A DNA stretch of 9,490 bases from VHBM01 sp052386635 (GCA_052386635.1 JBQTJY010000014.1:1-9490), one strand, 5' to 3'. Shown: positions 1-6,804, numbered from the stretch's first letter. A program made the numbers and translations. The notes: generated by a model from the letters alone, not told the origin.

Positions 1-951
1 TCCACCTAGAACTGTAAAAATAACAACAATGTATATAGCAGTAATTAAAGAAACATTAACTCTATTCTCAAAACCAAATAAGTTATTTGGTAGTCCATAA
101 AATAGATTATAAAAATAATTTTTTAAAGTTATATCAAAATCAAGGAAAATACCTTTCACCGTGTCTTTACCTATATCTGAGAATATCTGGTCTTGCCATT
201 CCATCGTCGTGTATTTAGAATGAGCTGCAATGTAGTAATTTGAATCAGAGTCTAAAAAATTTCCATAATTAATATAATTAAAAATAAACATAGGACTAGC
301 TAAAATTAAGAAAAACCCAATTAAGAAGGATATGTATGAAATTTTCATCGATAATTTTCTTTGAGATAATGATACTATAGCGATTGCAGTAAACAAAACA
401 AGAATGGATTGATATCTTATCATAAAACCAAGCCCACTGAGGCATCCAACAATCATTAGATCATAAAATTTCCAATTCTCTTTGGTAAGAAAAAATAATG
501 AAAAAACCACTAAAAATACGGAAAGTAAGTCATTTAGTACCTGTGTTGATAAAATACTAAACCACGGATTAAAAGCTACAAACAGTTGCCCAACAAGAGC
601 TATCCTGGCACTGAAGATGTTTCTTATGATATAATACGAGAAAAAAACAATTCCAGTTCCAGAAAAAAGCGAAATTAGCTTTATAGCAAAAAAGCCATCA
701 TCCAAAACAGAATCTAAAACTGCAAATAAAACAGGACCTGCTGGACCTGCATTTACAAATTGAACATTTGCCGCATCACCGTTTAAGATTTGCCTGCCAC
801 CAATTAAATAAATCAAACCATCCTGATCAAAAATCGTCCAATAAGTGTGATGAAAAAATGCTACACTTGCTGTAATTAAAAAAAAACCTAAACTAACTAG
901 TATAGGATATCTGTGAGAATTAAATCTTGATACTGTCATCTGAAAATTCAT
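1..951 (-). CDS. GT-C membrane glycosyltransferase (PMT/GT39-like), 3'-truncated by window edge
   Basis: The reading frame is open from an ATG at 951 to base 1 (317 codons, no stop), so the C-terminal half lies outside the window. The protein is very hydrophobic. It has a transmembrane segment at about residues 17-33, then a loop with a D42-x-D44-G motif followed by a tyrosine and a glycine-rich stretch. This is typical of the acidic first external loop of GT-C enzymes related to protein O-mannosyltransferases. At least five more membrane segments follow, with an RYQS motif near residues 182-185. It is a clear paralog of the enzyme encoded at 1749-3662 and aligns along its whole visible length. 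Residues 91-125 are identical to that protein and the DNA there is identical over 107 bp. The likely role, inferred from the family, is moving a sugar from a polyprenyl-phosphate donor onto a surface glycan or protein. Donor and acceptor are unknown. It is transcribed divergently from the methyltransferase at 1008. Confidence 0.8.
   Translation of the reverse strand, partial: MNFQMTVSRFNSHRYPILVSLGFFLITASVAFFHHTYWTIFDQDGLIYLIGGRQILNGDAANVQFVNAGPAGPVLFAVLDSVLDDGFFAIKLISLFSGTGIVFFSYYIIRNIFSARIALVGQLFVAFNPWFSILSTQVLNDLLSVFLVVFSLFFLTKENWKFYDLMIVGCLSGLGFMIRYQSILVLFTAIAIVSLSQRKLSMKISYISFLIGFFLILASPMFIFNYINYGNFLDSDSNYYIAAHSKYTTMEWQDQIFSDIGKDTVKGIFLDFDITLKNYFYNLFYGLPNNLFGFENRVNVSLITAIYIVVIFTVLGG
575..681 (-). 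repeat. 107-bp perfect inverted repeat, copy 1 (within the 1-951 gene)
   Basis: Read on the minus strand from AAGCTAATTTCG to CTGTTTGTAGC, this is base-for-base identical to 2016-2122 on the plus strand. It encodes residues 91-125 of the truncated GT-C enzyme. Identity stops abruptly at both ends: the preceding codon is ATA here against GCC in the other copy, and the next bases are TTTTAATCC against ACTTTCTCC. Confidence 0.97.
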
Positions 952-975
952 TTATTTAACTAAACAATCACATTG

Positions 976-984
976 ATATTAATG
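976..984. promoter_or_regulatory. Putative shared TATA-like element of a divergent promoter
   Basis: In the 56-base gap between the two divergent starts (951 on the minus strand, 1008 on the plus strand) lies ATATTAATG. Its core ATTAAT (978-983) is a perfect palindrome. The core centre is about 28-29 bases from each start codon, which is where an archaeal TATA box would sit for a leaderless transcript in either direction. The match to a strong TATA consensus is only fair, so this is a positional inference. Confidence 0.35.
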
Positions 985-1007
985 TCTAATCGAAAATAAA
1001 AAATCAA

Positions 1008-1610
1008 ATGTTCCTAGAAAAATTACTCAAATATCCAAAAATCTATAGATTTTCACAATCTGTCCTTGCTAGTAAAAGTAACGATATCTATGTCATACTA
1101 TCAAATTATTTGAAAAAAAATTATCTAAATCATTTAATTATAGATCTTGGCTGCGGTGATGCAGCATTTGCCTCTTATTTTGATAAAAAAACAAAATATG
1201 TAGGAATTGATATTTCAGAAAAATACATAGAAAGTGCCAGAAAAAAATTTCCACATTTTAAATTCTATAACCATGACATCACAAAAATTAATAATTTATC
1301 TTTTACAAACTGTGTTTTTTTATTAATAGGCGTTATACATCATATTGATGATGAAAATTCTAAAAACCTGATTGGTCAACTAAAATCTATAGAAGGATCT
1401 GTTATCATCAGCATTGATCCAATTAAAATCGAAAAACAACATCCTATCGCTAAATTACTTATAAAACTGGACAGAGGTAAATTCATTAGAACAAAATCAC
1501 AATACGAAAAAATCTTTACTGATTTTAAATTTTTTATGAGAGATGATCTTCTCCGACTACCATATAATCGCATTATAAGTGTGTATAACACTAAAGTTGA
1601 TTTATTTTAA
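1008..1610 (+). CDS. Class I SAM-dependent methyltransferase
   Basis: This 200-residue protein carries the core motifs of a Rossmann-fold methyltransferase. The glycine-rich motif I, IIDLGCGDAAF, is at residues 44-54. The acidic end of strand 2, VGIDIS, is at 65-70, where D68 would bind the SAM ribose. D90 lies in NHDIT, and GVIHHIDDE at 108-116 corresponds to motif IV. After about residue 135 the C-terminal part is short and basic and gives no clue to the substrate. Given its place between two GT-C glycosyltransferases, methylation of a glycan sugar or its lipid carrier is the simplest guess, but small-molecule substrates are equally possible. The ATG at 1008 is the natural start and leaves the complete fold. 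No Shine-Dalgarno sequence is visible, consistent with a leaderless message. The gene lies wholly inside the segment bounded by the 107-bp inverted repeats. Confidence 0.85.
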   Translation: MFLEKLLKYPKIYRFSQSVLASKSNDIYVILSNYLKKNYLNHLIIDLGCGDAAFASYFDKKTKYVGIDISEKYIESARKKFPHFKFYNHDITKINNLSFTNCVFLLIGVIHHIDDENSKNLIGQLKSIEGSVIISIDPIKIEKQHPIAKLLIKLDRGKFIRTKSQYEKIFTDFKFFMRDDLLRLPYNRIISVYNTKVDLF

Positions 1611-1630
1611 AATCAGTTACTGTTAATCAC

Positions 1631-1685
1631 GCTACAATTGTAAATTTGTATCTATTTTTAAGATACGAGTTATTTTTAATGTAGC
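1631..1685 (+). terminator. Putative nested hairpin with T-tract after the methyltransferase
   Basis: GTATCT (1648-1653) pairs with AGATAC (1661-1666) around a 7-base loop. It can extend by T.G and T-A pairs to 1645-1669 and is followed by a T-rich run (1670-1678). An outer perfect 6-bp pair, GCTACA (1631-1636) with TGTAGC (1680-1685), encloses it. It lies 20 bases past the stop codon. Archaeal termination mainly needs the T-tract, so the hairpin may be incidental. Confidence 0.35.
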
Positions 1686-1718
1686 AACTTTTTTTATTTG
1701 GAAAAAATCTTTCACTAA

Positions 1719-1727
1719 TTATAAATA
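1719..1727 (+). promoter_or_regulatory. TATA box of the 1749 glycosyltransferase gene
   Basis: TTATAAATA is centred about 26 bases before the ATG at 1749. This is the expected TATA position if transcription begins at or next to the start codon. The tract between (CAATTTTTTTACTCAGACTC) has no Shine-Dalgarno match, so a leaderless transcript is likely. Confidence 0.55.
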
Positions 1728-1748
1728 ACAATTTTTTTACTCAGACTC

Positions 1749-3662
1749 ATGAAACATCAATTAACATTTGTTAAAAATTTTGATTCCAAAAAATATCCAT
1801 TACTTGTAACATTAAGTTTTTTCTTAATAATTTTTTATGTACAATTTTTTCACCATCCTTATTGGATAGTAGGAGATTATGTTCTCTATTCTAGGCTAGG
1901 TGAGGTTATACTTGCTGATGGTGGAAAGAATGTGTACATATTTAATGCACCTCAGAGCGCAGGAGTATTTTATGCTCTTTTAAATTCATTTACAGGAGAT
2001 TCATTCTTAAACGCCAAGCTAATTTCGCTTTTTTCTGGAACTGGAATTGTTTTTTTCTCGTATTATATCATAAGAAACATCTTCAGTGCCAGGATAGCTC
2101 TTGTTGGGCAACTGTTTGTAGCACTTTCTCCACGAATAAATTCACTCTCTATCCAAGAAGTAAGTGAAATCATCCCAATATTTTTGATATTTGTATCGTT
2201 TTATCATATTACAAAAAAACAATTAAAATTATTCAACATAATAATTATTGGAACTTTACTGGGATTTGCTTTTATGTTCCGCTATCAAAGTTTGATTATC
2301 TTATTAGCAATCATAGTTTTTTTATTAATTCATGATAAAAAAATTCGAATAAATTTATCGTATATCGCAATTTTAATACTATTTTTTGTTGCTGCAGCAA
2401 GTCCTCTATTTATTTACAATTATTATACACATGGGGTTCTTATAGATTCAAATCTAACAGTAAGTTATTTTTACAATTCAGAGTACAAGAATCCTGAACT
2501 AATCGAAGAAATAAAACAAAAAATAGTACATAAAGAATCAGCTGCTATTTTTAGCATTGATCCAAATTTATTTTTAAAAAATTATTTTTATAACCTATTT
2601 TATCATAATCCAAGTAGATTATTTAATTTTGAGCACATAAGCAATCTTTCAACAATCCCACCCATCCCTTTTCTTGGCTTAATTCCTGTTTTTGGAGGTT
2701 TAATTTACTTGATAAAAATTAAACTAGACAAGAAAAATTTAATAGTTTTAGCTGGAACGTTTTTGGGTACTTTATTTTCTGTTTATTTGTTTGGAGATAT
2801 CAATATTCATTTTTTTGCTTTGCTTATAGTACCAATAATTAGTTTAGTAATTTTAAATTTCAACAAAATTGATGATAATTTAAAACCAATATTGGTTGCA
2901 CCTATAATCTATTTTATAGTTTTTTCAATCACACCTGTAACAAAGCCTGATCATTTATTGCCTAGTTGGATAGTATTTCCTGCTTTAAGTTCAATATTTT
3001 TTATTGAAGTAACACCTAAAATAATTTCTAAAATTAAAAGAACCTCTCAAACTAAAACAAAAAATACAACTTATTTAATTCCCCTAATTTTGCTACTTTT
3101 TGTTTTTGCATTAAATTTTGGACACTCTTACAAGTCTACTGAAAATTATCTATATGCTAAAACATACAGCGGTAATGTAATTGAGGAATTTTTTGGCTCA
3201 TTTACACAAAATGAACCTAGAGAGCCTGCAGGACTCGAAATTAAAAAAATTGGCGACATCTTAGCTGCTCAACCAGGAATTAAAGATAGTTATGTAATGG
3301 GAGGAATTGAACTTTATGCCTATTATGCAAACAGTAACTTAATTGGTGCTTCGTTTCAAGAAGGACCAGAAAATGATACTATAGAAAATTATATTACAAG
3401 AAAAAATTGGTCTGATTACGAGCTTTATATCACGAATCAAGCAAGCCACCCTCCAATAGATATAAGAGATAACAACAAACCACTACCAGATTATTTGATT
3501 TATTCTCCAATTAGTGGTTTACTACCATTAACAGAAAATAAAACACAACATAACATTCCAAAAATTTTATCTGATCCAACCAATCCAGAAATACCAGACA
3601 ATTTCAAAGTCATTTATCATTCTAATAAAACAGGCATGATTATCTATAAAATAATTCATTGA
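1749..3662 (+). CDS. GT-C membrane glycosyltransferase (PMT/GT39-like)
   Basis: This is a complete 637-residue integral membrane protein. About a dozen hydrophobic segments are visible. They start at residues 18-34 and run through roughly 92-108, 139-155, 162-177, 180-195, 202-226, 305-325, 330-348, 352-371, 379-396 and 441-459. A mostly soluble tail of about 175 residues follows (460-637), as is common in GT-C transferases with an outward-facing C-terminal domain. The first loop carries VGDYVLYSRLGE (41-52), a single candidate catalytic aspartate (D43) where the paralog at 1-951 has D-x-D. Residues 90-124 match that paralog exactly, within a perfect 107-bp DNA repeat. The family moves sugars from polyprenyl-phosphate carriers at the outer membrane face. 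The GT2 gene downstream could supply such donors. Substrate and acceptor cannot be read from the sequence. The ATG at 1749 is supported by a well-placed TATA box. Confidence 0.82.
   Translation: MKHQLTFVKNFDSKKYPLLVTLSFFLIIFYVQFFHHPYWIVGDYVLYSRLGEVILADGGKNVYIFNAPQSAGVFYALLNSFTGDSFLNAKLISLFSGTGIVFFSYYIIRNIFSARIALVGQLFVALSPRINSLSIQEVSEIIPIFLIFVSFYHITKKQLKLFNIIIIGTLLGFAFMFRYQSLIILLAIIVFLLIHDKKIRINLSYIAILILFFVAAASPLFIYNYYTHGVLIDSNLTVSYFYNSEYKNPELIEEIKQKIVHKESAAIFSIDPNLFLKNYFYNLFYHNPSRLFNFEHISNLSTIPPIPFLGLIPVFGGLIYLIKIKLDKKNLIVLAGTFLGTLFSVYLFGDINIHFFALLIVPIISLVILNFNKIDDNLKPILVAPIIYFIVFSITPVTKPDHLLPSWIVFPALSSIFFIEVTPKIISKIKRTSQTKTKNTTYLIPLILLLFVFALNFGHSYKSTENYLYAKTYSGNVIEEFFGSFTQNEPREPAGLEIKKIGDILAAQPGIKDSYVMGGIELYAYYANSNLIGASFQEGPENDTIENYITRKNWSDYELYITNQASHPPIDIRDNNKPLPDYLIYSPISGLLPLTENKTQHNIPKILSDPTNPEIPDNFKVIYHSNKTGMIIYKIIH
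2016..2122 (+). repeat. 107-bp perfect inverted repeat, copy 2 (within the 1749-3662 gene)
   Basis: This is the partner of 575-681 in inverted orientation, 1,334 bases apart. It encodes residues 90-124 plus two bases of codon 125, in the same codon phase as copy 1. The flanking DNA of the two genes is clearly diverged, including at synonymous sites, so identity here is not explained by protein conservation alone. Confidence 0.97.
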
Positions 3663-3924
3663 TATAACAAAAACAGAAACAATAATTTTTCTTGTAAAGT
3701 TTATTTTGAATTAATCCCATAATACAGAATTTCATAAATTTCATACATTTCATACAATATCTGACTATTCTGGCTTTGATTAGATACTAATTTATTCTAG
3801 AAATTTATCACCCACACATATTGTTCAATCTTATTACATTAAAAAAATTAGAAAAATCAAATATTGTTTTATTTTTTTATGTATTATTATTACTTGTTAA
3901 CTAAAATAAATTGTTTGTATTATA
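3663..3924. other. 262-base intergenic region without a recognised gene
   Basis: This AT-rich gap separates the GT-C gene from the GT2 gene. It holds a T-tract soon after the stop (3686-3692, a possible terminator), three tandem copies of a 9-bp unit at 3729-3755, and long A/T runs. A weak TATA-like stretch, TAAAATAAAT, lies at 3902-3911 but is only about 19 bases from the ATG at 3925. I could not support a small gene or structured RNA here. Its length suggests that the GT2 gene has its own promoter. Confidence 0.5.
3729..3755. repeat. Three tandem copies of a 9-bp unit, ATTTCATA(A/C)
   Basis: ATTTCATA starts at 3729, 3738 and 3747, a period of exactly nine bases; the ninth base is A, C and C. 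The array sits in the spacer upstream of the GT2 gene, about 170 bases before its start. It could be slippage of simple sequence or a cluster of binding sites. Confidence 0.8.
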
Positions 3925-4746
3925 ATGAATTCAAAATCAGAAATTTCAATAATAATTCCAGTACATAATGAAGAAAAAAGAATTCAAAAATGCTTGAAAA
4001 GAACAATAGAATATTGTACGCAAAAACAGTATGATTTTGAAATAATAGTAGCAGAAGATGGAAGTACGGATAATACTATAGATATCATAAAAGATTTTCA
4101 ACAAAAATATGACAAAATAAAACTTATTTCATTCAAAGAAAGATTGGGAAAAGGCGGAGCAATAGCTAAGGCCATCTTTACTGCCACAAAAAAAAATGTT
4201 GGTTTTATGGATGCTGACTTGGCAACAGATCCTTCTGAATTTGAAAAACTACTCGATGAAATTGTTAATAATGACGTTGTTATTGGATCACGCATTATAC
4301 GTGGAACTCTACCGCCAATCAAAAGACCATTTTATAGAACAGTTTTTTCTCATTTATATTCTAAATTTTTTAGGTTGCTATTTAGAATTCAAATCTATGA
4401 TCCACAATGTGGATTCAAGTTATTTAGACAAGAAGTAATTCCAAAACTCTTTAATGAAATTCATACGACTGGTTTTGCCTTTGATTCAGAAATAATAGTT
4501 AAGGCGTGCAGTCTTGATCTCAAAATAAAGGAGATGCCAATTAATTGGGATCATCAAGCAGCGTCAAAAATTCGAGTCATCACGCAAATTAAAGAGATGG
4601 GGTCAGATTTACTCTCAATTTGGTATGAATTTCACTCATTATGGTTACAAAATAAAAAAGTATATCCACAAAAAAAAGCCTCGTTAAAAGGACGTTTATT
4701 ATTTCGTTTTTTATCTTTGTATAAAAAACCTAAAGAATTAAATTAA
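3925..4746 (+). CDS. GT2 glycosyltransferase, dolichyl-phosphate glucose/mannose synthase type
   Basis: The 273-residue protein has a GT-A fold close to ALG5/DPM1-type enzymes. SIIIPVHNEE (8-17) opens the nucleotide-binding half. EDGSTDNT (44-51) binds the nucleotide, and MDADLATDP (95-103) contains the DAD metal-binding motif (D96, D98). DPQCGFKLFR (159-168) and GFAFDSEI (183-190) are signature stretches of the dolichyl-phosphate beta-glucosyltransferase branch. No strong C-terminal membrane helices are seen, but the amphipathic, basic tail (about 245-270) could hold it at the inner membrane face. Expected reaction: NDP-sugar plus polyprenyl phosphate gives polyprenyl-phosphate sugar. Glucose or mannose cannot be decided by eye. 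The product would be the donor for GT-C enzymes such as those at 1-951 and 1749-3662. It is transcribed in the same direction as the latter but across a 262-base gap, so probably separately. Confidence 0.88.
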   Translation: MNSKSEISIIIPVHNEEKRIQKCLKRTIEYCTQKQYDFEIIVAEDGSTDNTIDIIKDFQQKYDKIKLISFKERLGKGGAIAKAIFTATKKNVGFMDADLATDPSEFEKLLDEIVNNDVVIGSRIIRGTLPPIKRPFYRTVFSHLYSKFFRLLFRIQIYDPQCGFKLFRQEVIPKLFNEIHTTGFAFDSEIIVKACSLDLKIKEMPINWDHQAASKIRVITQIKEMGSDLLSIWYEFHSLWLQNKKVYPQKKASLKGRLLFRFLSLYKKPKELN

Positions 4747-4751
4747 TTTTT
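4747..4751 (+). terminator. T-tract directly after the GT2 stop codon
   Basis: Five Ts begin at the base after the TAA stop and are followed by ATAATATG. Short T-tracts without a hairpin are the usual archaeal termination signal. The convergent ATP-grasp gene ends 84 bases away, so some termination is expected in this gap. Confidence 0.35.
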
Positions 4752-4809
4752 ATAATATGTGCTATAGGAAGTTCAAATGGTAAATTATCTCTGAAGATTC
4801 ATGTTATTC

Positions 4810-4823
4810 TAAATTCGAATTTA
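4810..4823. repeat. 14-bp perfect palindrome downstream of the ATP-grasp gene
   Basis: TAAATTCGAATTTA is a perfect inverted repeat without a spacer, 7 bases beyond the stop of the minus-strand ATP-grasp gene and inside the convergent gap 4747-4830. It could be a dyad binding site, or a folding element at the 3' end of the ATP-grasp transcript. In an AT-rich genome it could also arise by chance. Confidence 0.6.
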
Positions 4824-4830
4824 TGCAAAT

Positions 4831-6048
4831 TCACCGTGTAACAATTTTAACCTGTTTTATCAATCTATTAGCTCTCTCAATTGCTTGTTTGCGTGATGTA
4901 CCGGAAACAAGAACACTACCCTTTCGCATAGGATGATTCTCAATAGTACCAATACTTTCTCCAACCCTAACATTTAATTCAAAATATTTTACATATTCTG
5001 GTATCTTTTTATGATTTGGTTTCGATATTTTTTTAACAATGCCAGGCTGTGGAAAAAAAAATCTTTGTGCTTCATAACAGTAATGTTTCAAGAGTTGTGA
5101 AGGCGGATCAATTTTCATACCTAATGCCAACAATATGGCTTTTTCAACCAAATTGATATGATATACTAATGGTATGGTTATAGTGGAGAAAAACCCTCCA
5201 CTCAGCCTAGTCGCAACTTCTATGATATACGGAATATTATTTTTTAAAACAATATCGCCTTTTAACACTCCATTTTTAAGTCCTAAAGCTTTTACAGTCT
5301 TATCTAATACTTGCTGAATTTTGTCTTTAATTTCTGGATAATGTTTACTGGGAGTTTCTCCACCATCTTCCACTAGAAAAGGAAATGTTTTTGATAGATT
5401 AGAGTAATTTCTATCTGAAATTCCACACAAGTATGTTTTGCCATCAATAACTAATGATTCTGTACTTATCTGTGGACCTGAAAGCCATTCTTCTAAAATT
5501 AATCTTCTTGACTGTGAAAATTTTACGGAATACTCATACCATTTCTTCAAATCTGATGATTTATTCAATCTAATAACTCCTCGAGAACCCCTACTGTCAA
5601 CAGGTTTTAGAACAGCATTTTTGAAATTTTTCATTTTATCGATTAATTCTATTTCATTATTAATAGCTGTAAACTTTGGTATCAGAATAGAATGCTCACG
5701 AAAACATTCTTTCATCTTAAGTTTATCTGTAGAAATAATAGCGGTTTCCATTTTGTTTCGTGGCAAATTTAGATATTCTGCGACAGCAGTTACCGATCTT
5801 ACCGCGTCACTCGCTATTGTAATTACTCCATCTATTGTATTTCTTTTTGAATATTTGGAAATCACATCCACTATTTCATCTGGGTCATAAATATTTCCAA
5901 CAATAAACTCATCAGCATAAAATTTGCCAGGTGCATCTTTATTGCCATCACAAACAATTGTCTTTATGCCCATCCTTTTTGCAGCAATTATTCCTTCTAC
6001 TGCTTCTCTTCCCCCAGATAGAATGAGGATATTTTTATCTATGTACAA
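4831..6048 (-). CDS. ATP-grasp carboxylate-amine ligase-like protein
   Basis: Three regions are visible. A pre-ATP-grasp Rossmann-like domain spans residues 1 to about 105 and begins with strand NILILSGGREAVEG (6-19). The ATP-grasp core spans about 107-310: VLKPVDSRGSRGV (146-158) forms the ATP-binding lysine strand and loop, LEEWLSGPQISTE (185-197) follows, and D265 with E277-x-x-x-R281 in IIEVATRLSGG provides metal binding. A C-terminal domain (about 325-400, containing QRFFFPQPGIVKKI) resembles the L-amino-acid-ligase C-terminal module. Such enzymes activate a carboxylate as acyl phosphate and join it to an amine. The substrates here are unknown, but neighbours suggest a sugar acid or amino-acid decoration. 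The start is TTG at 6048, immediately after the in-frame TAA of the SDR gene. The first in-frame ATG (M26) would remove the first strand and the glycine-rich loop, so TTG is preferred. It is almost certainly co-transcribed with the SDR. Confidence 0.85.
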   Translation of the reverse strand: MYIDKNILILSGGREAVEGIIAAKRMGIKTIVCDGNKDAPGKFYADEFIVGNIYDPDEIVDVISKYSKRNTIDGVITIASDAVRSVTAVAEYLNLPRNKMETAIISTDKLKMKECFREHSILIPKFTAINNEIELIDKMKNFKNAVLKPVDSRGSRGVIRLNKSSDLKKWYEYSVKFSQSRRLILEEWLSGPQISTESLVIDGKTYLCGISDRNYSNLSKTFPFLVEDGGETPSKHYPEIKDKIQQVLDKTVKALGLKNGVLKGDIVLKNNIPYIIEVATRLSGGFFSTITIPLVYHINLVEKAILLALGMKIDPPSQLLKHYCYEAQRFFFPQPGIVKKISKPNHKKIPEYVKYFELNVRVGESIGTIENHPMRKGSVLVSGTSRKQAIERANRLIKQVKIVTR

Positions 6049-6786
6049 TTAACTAAGCAATAATCCGCCATTAACATTGAAGGTTTGTCCAGTAATATAG
6101 GATGAATCATCTGATGCAAGAAACACAGCCATATTTGCAACTTCTTGAGTAGTCCCTGGACGATTAAGAAGAGTATTTGATAAAATTTTTCTCCCTAATT
6201 TCGTTTCTATCATTTTGTTTCCCATTTCAGTAGTAATTAATCCAGGTGCAATGTTGTTTGATGTGATATTATATGTAGCACCAAAACGTGCAAAACAATG
6301 TCCTAAGGCAATTAAACCTGCTTTAGAAACAGCATAATGTACTGTTCTTGGACCACCATATTGTCCACTAACAGACGATATGTTGATTATTCTGCCAAAT
6401 CTCTGTTTTTTCATAATAGGAAATATCTTTTGCGTTAACATAAACGGTCCTTTAAGATTAGTGGTCATAATAAGATCCCAATTTTTATCTGTAATATCTT
6501 CGAAATCAGCTGGTTTGTTTATACCAGCATTATTAACAAGTATATCAAGCCTATTGTATTTTTTGATTACTTTTTTAATTACATTTTTGATACTCTCTCT
6601 ATTAGATACATCTAACTTTACTATCAAAAAATCATTAAAATTGCTAACAACCTCTTTAGCTAGTTCATAATTTTTTCTGTACGTAACAATTACTGACGCA
6701 CCTTCTTCTGCAAATGAAGTAGCAATTGCTTTTCCAATTCCTCTGCTTGAACCACTAACTAAAGCTACTTTTCCACTCAATTTCAT
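6049..6786 (-). CDS. SDR-family NAD(P)H-dependent oxidoreductase (FabG-like)
   Basis: At 245 residues this is the standard length for a classical short-chain dehydrogenase. The cofactor loop SGSSRGIG is at 11-18, D59 in KLDV contacts the adenine, and NNAG is at 85-88. The catalytic tetrad is N110, S138 (in NISSVSG), Y151 and K155 (YAVSK). The C-terminal ITGQTFNVNGG (231-241) is typical of FabG-like members. R15 and the residues after strand 2 (TYRKN) hint at NADPH preference. Archaea of this type do not make bacterial fatty acids, so reduction or oxidation of a sugar, polyol or other carbonyl compound is more likely than a lipid role. The ATG at 6786 is well placed. The gene is divergent from the transketolase and abuts the ATP-grasp gene downstream in the same reading frame, so the two form a transcription unit. 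Confidence 0.88.
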   Translation of the reverse strand: MKLSGKVALVSGSSRGIGKAIATSFAEEGASVIVTYRKNYELAKEVVSNFNDFLIVKLDVSNRESIKNVIKKVIKKYNRLDILVNNAGINKPADFEDITDKNWDLIMTTNLKGPFMLTQKIFPIMKKQRFGRIINISSVSGQYGGPRTVHYAVSKAGLIALGHCFARFGATYNITSNNIAPGLITTEMGNKMIETKLGRKILSNTLLNRPGTTQEVANMAVFLASDDSSYITGQTFNVNGGLLLS

Positions 6787-6804
6787 AATTTGTTCTCGAG
6801 GTAA

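Noticed and set aside
1376..1591. A 71-codon minus-strand frame
   Set aside because: It is antisense to the methyltransferase, with no motif.
575..2122. Inverted repeats as the ends of an insertion sequence or transposon
   Set aside because: The repeats are internal coding segments in matching frame of two paralogs. No transposase lies between them, and there is no target duplication or terminal signature.
3729..3755. Short repeats as a CRISPR array
   Set aside because: The unit is nine bases, has no spacers and occurs only three times; no cas genes are nearby.
4098..4322. A 74-codon minus-strand frame within the GT2 gene
   Set aside because: It is antisense to conserved GT2 motifs and has no promoter or recognisable product.
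4196..4438. An 80-codon plus-strand frame within the GT2 gene
   Set aside because: It overlaps the conserved DAD and DPQCGFK regions in another frame and shows no family signature.
5438..5890. A 150-codon open frame on the plus strand
   Set aside because: It is antisense to the well-supported ATP-grasp gene, has no recognisable motif and is explained as the complement of conserved coding sequence.
6380..6670. A 96-codon hydrophobic plus-strand frame
   Set aside because: It is antisense to the SDR gene. Hydrophobicity is expected from the complement of an AT-rich, lysine- and asparagine-rich gene.
6049..6786. Naming the SDR fabG (fatty-acid 3-oxoacyl-ACP reductase)
   Set aside because: Classical SDR motifs do not set the substrate, no other fatty-acid genes are present, and the context is glycan or small-molecule metabolism.
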